Shown here: piece after piece, positions 43,667 to 52,185 of the stretch
How the letters are laid out: each line of letters starts with the position of its first letter
Numbering within the stretch: the first letter of the stretch is position 1
NCBI RefSeq assembly: GCF_006159205.1
Contig: NZ_CP040812.1
Coordinates: 1,240,001 to 1,304,000, forward strand
DNA: 64,000 bases
Origin: Antarcticibacterium flavum
GTDB lineage: Bacteria; Bacteroidota; Bacteroidia; Flavobacteriales; Flavobacteriaceae
Direction of reading: 5' to 3'
Notes under the pieces: generated by a model
What the model saw: only the letters and a program-made list of their open reading frames with translations
What the model was told of the DNA's origin: nothing
The model's database searches: none
Program-made: the position numbers and the translations under genes

Positions 43667-43711
43667 TATGGATTTATATGTATTCAATTGAAAAATTTCT
43701 ATTGATGAGTA

Positions 43712-45091
43712 TTAATAATTGAATTCCAGTTTTTTAAGACCTTGCTGCACCTCGGGTGCACCCATGAAAAGGTCCCATATCAAACCGCTGCGATAATTTT
43801 CTATCATTACAACAATGGGCCCCTGGTCAATTGCCAGATATTTTTCTGCGACCCAGTCATTTCCTTCCAGGCTAAAGGCATCATAGAACCCTGCAGGGCC
43901 CCACAAGAGGTCATTGAGGTCTTCATAAAAATATCGCATAGCTGCCAATGATTCTTCAGGAGTATAGGGAATAGAACTCAAGGCCGCTGTAGGAGAAACC
44001 ACTCCCCTGTCATTATCTGGTGCGTGTGCGGTGTAACCAATGCTGTCATCATTATTACGGGTGTAGCTTGCTGTGAGTCCCCAGGAATTCTCGCCATATG
44101 TTTCATAATTTTCGGGATTTTCCTGGCAGTAGAGGTAATTTATCTTGCTGTGGTTCACATTGAGGTCCCAGTAATTGGCATATTTATCACTAAGTCCTTT
44201 TGGATTCAATCCGAGGTAGGAGTAATGTGCCCAAAATAACGGGCCTCCCTTGTCACCCCGGGTATTATGTTTCAAAATTAGTGGAAGATCGTACGACTCA
44301 ACATCTGTGACTATGTCTCCACCACGCGCCCAGCCTTTGTGATATGCATCGGCATGTATTGAATGATCTGGAGAGGAAGCAGCCATGATATAGGTTATAA
44401 GGCATTCATTGTATCCTTCTATCATAAAATCCATTTCCCACTCATAATCTGGCGACCAGTGCCAGTAGATCCCGTCTTTATTATTGGTGTACCAGTTCCA
44501 TTCTATCCCTTTCCATAGCTCATCATATTTTTGGGCCACGGCCTGCTCCTGCTCATTTCCGTTTTTCAGGTATTCTCTTACTACAATGAAGCCTTGTGCC
44601 AGGAAGGATGTTTCCACGATATCCCCGCCGTTGTCTTTATCGCTGAATGCCTGCGTCTCTCCGGTCTCCCCGTTGATCCAGTGGGGCCAGACACCATGGA
44701 ATCTTTCAGCTTCTGCAAGGAAATCGGCTATTTTGTCAAAACGGGCAACGGCTGAATCCCTGTCGATAAACCCGCGCTCTGTCCCTGCAACTATAGCCAT
44801 TAACCCAAAACCGGTACCACCGGTAGTTACAACGTGCTCATCATTCCTTGGATAATCCCCGTCCGGGTGATAGCGTTCCCTTGCCATTCCTGAATTAGGT
44901 TCAGCAAAATCCCAGAAATACCTTAGGGTTTGTCGTTGAACGGTGTCCAGCAGCGCGTCTTCAGATAAGGTTTCATTCTCTGAATTTTCCCCGCTTACTG
45001 CCACTTCGCGATTAGTATTTTCCTTACAGCCTATAGCTAACAGAATAGTGAGAATAAAAATGTATGGCTTTAAATTTTTCGTGGTGATCAT
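43712..45091 (-). CDS. GH144-like glycoamylase-fold lipoprotein (copy 3 of the trio)
   Basis: A 459-residue lipoprotein (lipobox ILLAIGCKE). The domain is the PF10091-type glycoamylase (alpha/alpha)6 barrel that founded GH144, whose characterised member is an endo-beta-1,2-glucanase. Typical blocks: QTLRYFWDFAEPNSGMARER, TGGTGFGLMAIVAGTERGFI, FHGVWPHWINGETGET, DNGGDIVETSFLAQGF, IYWHWSPDYEWEM, IEGYNECLITYIMAASSP, GPLFWAHYSYLGLNP, and APDNDRGVVSPTAALSSIPYTPEES. All conserved acidic residues (for example in GGDIVET and GYNE) are kept. It is third in the row of paralogues, 25 bp after the previous one. Confidence 0.85.
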   Translation of the reverse strand: MITTKNLKPYIFILTILLAIGCKENTNREVAVSGENSENETLSEDALLDTVQRQTLRYFWDFAEPNSGMARERYHPDGDYPRNDEHVVTTGGTGFGLMAIVAGTERGFIDRDSAVARFDKIADFLAEAERFHGVWPHWINGETGETQAFSDKDNGGDIVETSFLAQGFIVVREYLKNGNEQEQAVAQKYDELWKGIEWNWYTNNKDGIYWHWSPDYEWEMDFMIEGYNECLITYIMAASSPDHSIHADAYHKGWARGGDIVTDVESYDLPLILKHNTRGDKGGPLFWAHYSYLGLNPKGLSDKYANYWDLNVNHSKINYLYCQENPENYETYGENSWGLTASYTRNNDDSIGYTAHAPDNDRGVVSPTAALSSIPYTPEESLAAMRYFYEDLNDLLWGPAGFYDAFSLEGNDWVAEKYLAIDQGPIVVMIENYRSGLIWDLFMGAPEVQQGLKKLEFNY

Positions 45092-45116
45092 TGAAGTTTT
45101 ATTTATTTAATTGTTT

Positions 45117-47306
45117 TTATTCTTTTTTCCTGATTTTCTTCAAATTATCAATCGCCTGCTGTACGTCCCCGTTCTTCATAAATAAATCCCATAAAAGGCC
45201 ACTGCGATGATTTTCTATCATAACTACCATAGGCGCCTGGTTGAGGCCCATGAAGATATTCGCGGTCCAGTCCTGCGACAGGTTAAAAGCATCTCGAAAT
45301 CCATATTCCCCCCAAAGAAAAGAACCATATTCTCTATAAAAATGTTTTAATGCCGCCATGGATTCTTGAGGTGTATAGGGAAAAGAGGAGATTGCCCCGG
45401 TGGGAGCTATTGTTCCATCATCCATATCTTCTTTGGGTTCCCTGGCTTTGTAGCCCCAGGGGCCGTCACTTGCTGTTAATCCCCAGCTGCCTGGCCCGTA
45501 TCCCTCATAATTCCCAGGATTCTCACAGCAATAACGATAATTAATAAGGCTGATATTACTGTTATTCTCGAAATAGTTAGTGTATTCATCTTCCATTTTT
45601 CGGGGATCAAGCCCGAGGAAAGAGTAATGTGTAAAAAATAATGGCCCTCCATTCCCCACTCCAACTTCCAGGGAAATACCATAATAAGTCTCCTGATTTG
45701 TGAACATTGAACCTTCAAAGGTCCTGCCCCAATTGGATCTATAATTTTGTGCAATTGTATCCTGGCTTGCCCATCCGGAATAATACATTTCAGGAGAAAC
45801 AGGATGTGTGGGGGACGCAATTGCCAGGAAATATGTGATAAGGGTTTCATTCCACCCTATGAGCTTGTGATTAATATGCCACTCATGCTCAGGAGACCAG
45901 TGCCAGTATAGAAAAGGGCTATCTTCATGTTGCCTGAACCAGTCCCATTCGACCTTTTCCCATATTTGAGATATTCTTTTTCGCAATTCATTTTCCCGGG
46001 GATCTGTTTCTGAAAGATATTGCTCCACCGTCAATAATCCCTGCATAAAAAATGAGGTCTCCACCAAATCTGCTCCGTCATCATACTTACCAAAGAAGGG
46101 TTCTACCTTACCTGAAGGGCCATCCATAAAATGAGCTAATGCCCCGTGGAATGTGTCACCATTTTCAATAAAAGAAACAATTTTTCCTATGCGGGACACA
46201 AAGTCTTCTCTGCTAATAAAATTCCTTTCTGCTCCCACAACCAGAGCCATTAATCCAAAACCGGATGCTCCGGTAGCGATCATATCTTTTCTTCCGGGGA
46301 TATTTTCCCTGGCAAGCCCACTGTTTGGCTCGCCCCCCTCCCAGTAATACCTGAAAGCTGCCTCCTGCACCATTTCCAATAATTCCTCGTCATTCATCTC
46401 CCTTGTTGTTGCACTCATTGGGGCAGACAAAGAAGATTCAGAATAATCATTTGCAAGAAAACTTATTTTATACTGGTAGGCTTTACCCGGAACACCGGTA
46501 TAATCAACAAACCTTGAATATTCCATTGGACTTTGGATACCAACCGGAAGAAAATCCTTGTTATTACTGGATCGGTATATTTTTACGTATCTCACCAATT
46601 CGGGATCTACATTTTCCCAGGTTAGATCTACGTGCCTTTCATAAGCTTTTACACTATTAATTTCCGGCCTGTTAAGACTCGTTTGAGAATCTTCCTCATT
46701 ATAAATTTCCACCTGATCAATAAAGATTTTGTGATCGCCTTCCCCTTGTGCAGGTTGTTTTAACAAGACCTGAAGAATTTTACGGGAATCTATTTTTAAG
46801 GGTTGTGTTTCACCGGATATTTTAAAGTGATACAGGGGAATCTTAACATGTAACCACGTATTAATTTTAAACGAGTTTAAATGATCTCCAAGGGCGATAT
46901 ATTCCCGATCCTTTTCATCCTCAAGTATAATAGACAATTGCGGCAAATGTTCCTGCTGTGTCTTTCCGGTAACATAGATCCAGAGACTAAGATGATCCCC
47001 GGCTTTTAGAAAATCCTTTCCCCTCCATTGGGGAAATTTCAGTATTGCTTCCCAATCACCTTTTTCGTGAGAAGAATAGTTTAATTCCAGGCTGTTACCC
47101 GGGGTAAAGGAGATAGTATTCTCTACCGGGAGCCTGCCCTCAACATTTAATATAAAAGACGGCTCTTTATATGAAACTGTGCTATAGAACCAGCTGTCAT
47201 TCATCAAACTGTTGTCAAAAAACACCTGATGGTACTCAGGCTCCTGCGCCCTGAGTACAGGAGAGAAAATAAGCAAAATTATTATAATAGCAGCTGGTCT
47301 CATCAA
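45117..47306 (-). CDS. Multidomain GH144-like enzyme with N-terminal binding domain and FN3 (copy 2 of the trio)
   Basis: A 729-residue exported protein (MMRPAAIIIILLIFSPVLRAQ). Residues about 25-205 form a beta-rich domain resembling a carbohydrate-binding sandwich (WLHVKIPLYHFKISGET, IFIDQVEIYN). Residues about 212-300 are a fibronectin type III domain (INSVKAYERHVDLTWENV). Residues about 308-729 are a GH144-like catalytic domain (AAFRYYWEGGEPNSGLAREN, TGASGFGLMALVVGAERNF, DDGADLVETSFFMQGL, YWHWSPEHEWHIN, IGWNETLITYFLAIASP). There is no lipobox, unlike its neighbours, so it may be periplasmic or secreted. It starts 6 bp after the preceding gene. Confidence 0.83.
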   Translation of the reverse strand: MMRPAAIIIILLIFSPVLRAQEPEYHQVFFDNSLMNDSWFYSTVSYKEPSFILNVEGRLPVENTISFTPGNSLELNYSSHEKGDWEAILKFPQWRGKDFLKAGDHLSLWIYVTGKTQQEHLPQLSIILEDEKDREYIALGDHLNSFKINTWLHVKIPLYHFKISGETQPLKIDSRKILQVLLKQPAQGEGDHKIFIDQVEIYNEEDSQTSLNRPEINSVKAYERHVDLTWENVDPELVRYVKIYRSSNNKDFLPVGIQSPMEYSRFVDYTGVPGKAYQYKISFLANDYSESSLSAPMSATTREMNDEELLEMVQEAAFRYYWEGGEPNSGLARENIPGRKDMIATGASGFGLMALVVGAERNFISREDFVSRIGKIVSFIENGDTFHGALAHFMDGPSGKVEPFFGKYDDGADLVETSFFMQGLLTVEQYLSETDPRENELRKRISQIWEKVEWDWFRQHEDSPFLYWHWSPEHEWHINHKLIGWNETLITYFLAIASPTHPVSPEMYYSGWASQDTIAQNYRSNWGRTFEGSMFTNQETYYGISLEVGVGNGGPLFFTHYSFLGLDPRKMEDEYTNYFENNSNISLINYRYCCENPGNYEGYGPGSWGLTASDGPWGYKAREPKEDMDDGTIAPTGAISSFPYTPQESMAALKHFYREYGSFLWGEYGFRDAFNLSQDWTANIFMGLNQAPMVVMIENHRSGLLWDLFMKNGDVQQAIDNLKKIRKKE

Positions 47307-47312
47307 TAGCCT

Positions 47313-48641
47313 TTAATAAGTAAACTCCAGTTTATCAAGCCCTTCCTGTACCTCCTCATCCTGCATAAACAGCTCCCAAAGCAATCCTGTCCTGTGATTC
47401 TCTATCATAGCAATAATAGGTCCCTGGTCAATTGCCAGGTATCCATTGGCAAACCAGCCTTCTTCTTCAGAAAATGCATCATAGAAACCATAGGGGCCCC
47501 AAAGCCTGTTGCCCAGTTCCTCATAAAAATATCTCAGGGCTTTCATAGATTCTTCAGGCGTATATGGAAAAGAAGATAAAGCCGCGGTTGGAGTAATCAC
47601 TCCAATATCATTGGCCGGACTGTGAGCAGAATATCCCTGGTAATTGTCACTGGCCGTGAATCCCCAGGAATTTTCTCCATAGCCTTCGAAATTCTTTGGA
47701 TTATCTATCGCGTAATTATAATGTATAAGAGTGTGGGAACGATTTTGTTCCCAGTAATTCGCATATCTATCTGTAAGATTCCTTGGATCCAGCCCAATAA
47801 AGGAATAATGAGCAAAGAATAATGGCCCACCAAAAGCAGGTCCAAGAGGGAGATTGATCCCATAGTGTTGCCTGTTGTTCACCATATTTCCGTTTGATGC
47901 CCATCCCTGGTAATAAACTTGCGGTTCTATAGGATGTGTAGGGGAAGAAGCTGCAAGCACATATACGATTAAAGACTCATTCCAGCCCTGTATCCTAAGG
48001 TTCATTTGAAAATTATAAGTAGGAGACCAGTGCCAGTAAAGTACATTTTCACCTTTGGTATACCAATCCCATTCTACCGCCTCCCATAATGCTGTGATGC
48101 GGTCTACAATTTCAGGTTCATTGGAAAAATATTGCCTGGCAATCAATAGGCCCTGCATTAAAAAGGCTGTTTCTACCAGGTCACCTCCATCATCCATACT
48201 GCTAAATGGCCGGGTTTGCGCAGTGTTATCCAAGTACCAGTGGGAAAAAGCCCCGTGGTAAGTAGGTACAGTTTCGAGAAAATCCAGGACCTTATCCAAT
48301 CTTTGAACGGCCTGTTCCCTGCTTATCCAACCCCGCTCCACCGCCACCGGGAAGGCTGCTATTCCAAAACCTGACCCACCAATAGTTACAATATTACTAC
48401 CCTGGCCTCCATAGGCATCGGCCTGGGAGCGTTCTTTGGCCAATCCTGAGTTTGTTCCTGCAAAATCCCAGAAATATTTAAAAGTGGTTTCCTGTACCAA
48501 TTCCAGCAACTCATCATCGGCTAAGGGTTCCTCCTTTTCTCCTCCGGTACCGGGAACATACGGTTCCTGATAACCGGGGCCATCATCATTTGAGCAGCCA
48601 ATGAAAACCATCAATACCATTATAAACCCTATTCTTTTCAT
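47313..48641 (-). CDS. GH144-like glycoamylase-fold lipoprotein (copy 1 of the trio)
   Basis: A 442-residue lipoprotein (MKRIGFIMVLMVFIGC, Cys16) with the same catalytic blocks as the two following genes: TTFKYFWDFAGTNSGLAKER, TIGGSGFGIAAFPVAVERGW, YHGAFSHWYLD, DDGGDLVETAFLMQGLL, YWHWSPTYNFQMN, IQGWNESLIVYVLAASSP and GPLFFAHYSFIGLDPR. A surface lipoprotein at the head of the enzyme row is the likely first endo-acting enzyme. It is first after the SGBP terminator, so a promoter should lie in 48642-48830. Confidence 0.85.
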   Translation of the reverse strand: MKRIGFIMVLMVFIGCSNDDGPGYQEPYVPGTGGEKEEPLADDELLELVQETTFKYFWDFAGTNSGLAKERSQADAYGGQGSNIVTIGGSGFGIAAFPVAVERGWISREQAVQRLDKVLDFLETVPTYHGAFSHWYLDNTAQTRPFSSMDDGGDLVETAFLMQGLLIARQYFSNEPEIVDRITALWEAVEWDWYTKGENVLYWHWSPTYNFQMNLRIQGWNESLIVYVLAASSPTHPIEPQVYYQGWASNGNMVNNRQHYGINLPLGPAFGGPLFFAHYSFIGLDPRNLTDRYANYWEQNRSHTLIHYNYAIDNPKNFEGYGENSWGFTASDNYQGYSAHSPANDIGVITPTAALSSFPYTPEESMKALRYFYEELGNRLWGPYGFYDAFSEEEGWFANGYLAIDQGPIIAMIENHRTGLLWELFMQDEEVQEGLDKLEFTY

Positions 48642-48782
48642 CCTTTTTAATTTTAATTCCGTAATTCAACCCCTAATTATTTCTCCGCAATTGGTTTCCT
48701 TACAGGTAATAAGTAGCTGAAACCCTCAAAATAATAATTTTGAAAATTCAGGAAACCGGCAATGCGGGGGTAATTAAGAAAT

Positions 48783-48800
48783 GTGATGATTTAACATCAC
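48783..48800. promoter_or_regulatory. Inverted repeat upstream of the GH144 row, possible operator
   Basis: GTGATG and CATCAC flank a 6-bp AT spacer, 142 bp upstream of the first GH144 start. The GTGATG half-site also occurs in the gap between susC and the regulator gene (about 55357). Binding by the PUL regulator is a guess. Confidence 0.3.
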
Positions 48801-48829
48801 AGGGAGTTTTATTTTTGGAATAGAAAAAG

Positions 48830-48862
48830 AACTCCGGCACACCTCAACCGGGTGCCGGAGTT
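48830..48862 (-). terminator. Terminator of the susC-susD-SGBP operon
   Basis: AACTCCGGCAC pairs with GTGCCGGAGTT (11 bp, perfect) and runs into a T-rich tract on the minus strand, 11 bp after the SGBP stop. It separates the binding/import genes from the enzyme genes. Confidence 0.9.
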
Positions 48863-48872
48863 TTAAATTTAT

Positions 48873-50606
48873 TTATTCAGAATCCATATTTTCCTGGATC
48901 TCTTCCTGTGTAAGTGCTTTGTTATAGAAACGCAGGTCATCCATATAACTCTGGTCAGACAAATGGCCCCACTCTGTAAATCTTGGCGCACCAGACATTA
49001 TAGATACAATATCTGTCCCGGTCCAGTCTATACCGGAGAAAGTTGATTCCCTTACAGGCTCACCATTTATATAAACAGTGGCAGTATTGGACGAAATGGT
49101 GAATGCTAAATGCACCCATCCTGCATCGTTAGCAACATCTGCCGCTTCACCACCATCAACCCAGGTATCAGCAGATCCATTCCCTACGTTCAATTTGAAC
49201 CTCTGGGTACCCGCAGCACCATTTTCCCTGAAAAATCTTAATCCGGAAGTTCTGTCATTTTGTGTCCCGGGAAATCCTGCATTGTCAGCATCTTCCGGGC
49301 CAATAACAATAATACCTGCTCTGTCCGGGCTGGCATTTACATTATACCAGAAAGTTGCACTAAACTCGTCACTTAATAAACCTTCAGAAGGAAGTGTAAG
49401 ATAAGAACCTTCAGCGCCTGCATAAGCATCACTGCCCACTACGCTTTCGCCGGCAAAACCGGGAGAACCTACTACAGTAACTTCCCTGTTTGAAACCTGC
49501 TCCCTGTAATTTCCATCAAAAGGCATATGAAGGGTAACGGCTGAGGCGCTTATTAAATCCTGAATATCGCCCTGGGTTAAAACCATGTTGAATAGTCTCA
49601 ACTCATCCACAAGACTGTTAACGTCTGATCGATGATTATAGATATCAAAATTTTCACCACCAGAACCTATGGTTAATTCGTCCACTCCGGTCCAATCGAT
49701 AGCACCAGGCATATCTGCAATGCGTAATGGCATACCATTTACGTATATAACAGATTCTGTTGGGCTAATACTAACTGCAATGTGCACCCATTCTCCTGTT
49801 ACTTCAACGGCTCCCCCATCATTCCAGCGATCCCCGGTTCCCGTACCAACGTTGAGTTTAATTGTTTGTGTTGTACCAGATCCTTCTCTAAACAGGCGGA
49901 AACCCTGACTGAAATCGTTTTGACTTGCCGCAGCGGTTAAAATTCCTGCACGAGTAACCTCTGCACTCATATTGTACCAAAAGGTTGCGGTAAATTCATC
50001 CCCAAGATCTTCTTCATTAAGTGGGACAGTTACATAGGAATCGGCAACCCCTCTATAGGCTCCGGTTCCAAGGAATGCAGCAGTAGAAAAGGTTGGAGAA
50101 CCAATTTCCTCTGCAGTATAAATATTAACGAGCTCCATAAAGTCACCATCAAAAGGCATATAGAAGAACTCTCCCGCATATTTTGGAGAATAAGGAGGTT
50201 CTTTGCTAAAGTTCACAGTTTGACTTGTTGTATTGCCTGCAATATCGGTTGCCCGCACAGTTAACGTATGTTCTCCATTGGTTACCTGGTCAAAAACCAC
50301 GTTTCGCTTTACGATACGGTAATCCAAAAACTCATCGAAGGTAGCGATCTGGTTTCCGTTCACAAGGACTTCCACAGACTCTACTTCAATATCATCTTCC
50401 ACTTCGAAACGAATATTTACGCTGGCAACTGCCTCTGGCACCTGTATAGTTGATCCCTCATTTGGCGATATTATTCGCACTACCGGAGCACCTGCATCGG
50501 GTCCCGGATCTACCGGGGTTATAGGATCAATTCCATCATACTCGCAGGATGAAAATCCAAAAACGAGAAACAATAGATAAAAGGAGGATTTTATATAGTT
50601 TTTCAT
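48873..50606 (-). CDS. Surface glycan-binding lipoprotein with Ig-like and two LamG/concanavalin-like domains
   Basis: A 577-residue lipoprotein (lipobox FGFSSCEYDG, Cys21) in the position of SusE/SusF. An Ig-like domain at about 42-135 (VRIISPNEGSTIQVPE, GEHTLTVRATDIAGN) is followed by two LamG-type jelly rolls, about 148-345 and 350-577, with shared blocks YMPFDGDF / HMPFDGNY, ATFWYNMSAEVTRAGIL / ATFWYNVNASPDRAGII, RFFREN, GEWVHIAVSIS / GWVHLAFTIS and VDELRLFN / MDDLRFYN. Such proteins hold the glycan at the cell surface for the SusCD importer. It is 11 bp from susD. Confidence 0.85.
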   Translation of the reverse strand: MKNYIKSSFYLLFLVFGFSSCEYDGIDPITPVDPGPDAGAPVVRIISPNEGSTIQVPEAVASVNIRFEVEDDIEVESVEVLVNGNQIATFDEFLDYRIVKRNVVFDQVTNGEHTLTVRATDIAGNTTSQTVNFSKEPPYSPKYAGEFFYMPFDGDFMELVNIYTAEEIGSPTFSTAAFLGTGAYRGVADSYVTVPLNEEDLGDEFTATFWYNMSAEVTRAGILTAAASQNDFSQGFRLFREGSGTTQTIKLNVGTGTGDRWNDGGAVEVTGEWVHIAVSISPTESVIYVNGMPLRIADMPGAIDWTGVDELTIGSGGENFDIYNHRSDVNSLVDELRLFNMVLTQGDIQDLISASAVTLHMPFDGNYREQVSNREVTVVGSPGFAGESVVGSDAYAGAEGSYLTLPSEGLLSDEFSATFWYNVNASPDRAGIIVIGPEDADNAGFPGTQNDRTSGLRFFRENGAAGTQRFKLNVGNGSADTWVDGGEAADVANDAGWVHLAFTISSNTATVYINGEPVRESTFSGIDWTGTDIVSIMSGAPRFTEWGHLSDQSYMDDLRFYNKALTQEEIQENMDSE

Positions 50607-50617
50607 GCCTACAAATT

Positions 50618-52174
50618 TTAGTTATTTAACATTGAGTTCATCACTGCATTGGCCCCAAGGGGTAGTGCATCGATTTGTGCCTGTGGATAAGGCAAGTATT
50701 CCTTATCTGCACTAAAGGTCCTGCCGTCATAGCTCAATTCCCCATACTTCTCGTGACGAATCATATCAAAATATCTTATTCCCCATTCCATGGCAAGTTC
50801 TGCGAACTTTTCATCCAGCACATCCTGGTGAGTCACCCCACTTAGAGCGGGCATCCCGGCACGACTTCTTACCAGGTTCACAGCCTCATCTGCAGAAATG
50901 CTTGTTGGATTTGCACCCAGGGTTACAGCTTCAGCATACATCAAAAGGATCTCGGCATAGCGAATAACTATCATATTCTTCCCCGCACTGTAATCATTTC
51001 TTCCATCGGTTAATTGAATGGATGGCAGGTAGTGTTTTCCACTGGAGAAATTAGCCCTTTCAAAATTATTAATAACATCTCCTGAAGGGGTCGTATTACT
51101 AACGAAAGAAGGTAGGTCTGTATATCCATCTGCACGAAGTTCATCTATACCATCATTGGTGAATAAAACACTGGTTTGTAGTCTCACTTCCTCATCACGG
51201 TCAAGCATGAATTTTATAAATTTCTTACTCGGCTCATAAAAACCCCATCCACTTTGAGCATTTTCCCTTGCCGGGGTCCAGTTTTGAGGACCAAAAGGTG
51301 CATATAAATGATACAGCGCATCTCCTGAAGGTGTACCATAATCTGAATACTGTAACTCAAAAAGACTCTCGTTACTTAACTCACCAGGCTTTTTGAATAA
51401 CTGGTAAAAATCTGGATATAATGAGAATCTTCCGGAACCTATAATAGCCCCAGTCGCATTGGCTACTTCCTGATAATTTTCCAGTTCCTGGTTTGCCAAA
51501 GCTTTTACAGCATAAGCGGTATATGCGGTAACCCCTCCCATCACGTCTGTGCGCTCATTAGGCCTCACAGCAGGAAGGTCCAAAATTGCCATATCCATTT
51601 GGTCTGAAATAAATTGCATCACTTCAGCCTTTGAGGAAACACCGGCCTGGAGTTCTTCTTCAGGTTGATTGGAAGTGATGATAAATATATCTTCCCACAC
51701 CCTAGCGAGATTAAAATGTAAATAAGCTCGCATTACCATAATTTCAGCTATATACTGGTCTGCCCGGGCTGCATCTGCCTCATTTGCAAATTCCCTGAAA
51801 TTTTCAAGCTGCAGGATAGCGGTATTCATATTGATGATATCGTTGTAATGCACATTCCACAGGGAATTATACATCCAGTAATCCCTGTCATATGTGTACT
51901 GGTCGGTATCAGCAAATGGTTGTTGATCACCTAAACCACCTGCATTCACATCATCTCCTCTTACACCAAGCAAGAGTGGTTCCTCCCAGCCCCGGGTGGC
52001 CATTTCATAATATGCCCCAATTAAAGGCTGGATCATAGTGGAGGCATCTGTATAATCAAGATCCCCTGTGGCCAGTTGGCCTTCCCGTACATCCAGCTTA
52101 TCGTGGCAGGAACTAAGTCCAACTCCCATTAACAGGACAAGCAAAAGAATTTTTGTTGAATTATCTCTTTTCAT
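50618..52174 (-). CDS. susD: SusD/RagB-family nutrient-binding lipoprotein
   Basis: A 518-residue lipoprotein (MGVGLSSCHDKLDVREGQL, Cys23) of the SusD family: helical TPR-like scaffold with VMRAYLHFNLARVWEDI, YTAYAVKALANQELENYQE, SLFELQYSDYG and the C-terminal KNMIVIRYAEILLMYAEAV, WGIRYFDMIRHEKYGEL and KEYLPYPQAQIDALP blocks. SusD is the lid of the SusC transporter and captures the oligosaccharide. Its gene lies 11 bp after susC. Confidence 0.95.
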   Translation of the reverse strand: MKRDNSTKILLLVLLMGVGLSSCHDKLDVREGQLATGDLDYTDASTMIQPLIGAYYEMATRGWEEPLLLGVRGDDVNAGGLGDQQPFADTDQYTYDRDYWMYNSLWNVHYNDIINMNTAILQLENFREFANEADAARADQYIAEIMVMRAYLHFNLARVWEDIFIITSNQPEEELQAGVSSKAEVMQFISDQMDMAILDLPAVRPNERTDVMGGVTAYTAYAVKALANQELENYQEVANATGAIIGSGRFSLYPDFYQLFKKPGELSNESLFELQYSDYGTPSGDALYHLYAPFGPQNWTPARENAQSGWGFYEPSKKFIKFMLDRDEEVRLQTSVLFTNDGIDELRADGYTDLPSFVSNTTPSGDVINNFERANFSSGKHYLPSIQLTDGRNDYSAGKNMIVIRYAEILLMYAEAVTLGANPTSISADEAVNLVRSRAGMPALSGVTHQDVLDEKFAELAMEWGIRYFDMIRHEKYGELSYDGRTFSADKEYLPYPQAQIDALPLGANAVMNSMLNN

Positions 52175-52185
52175 AATATTTTTTT

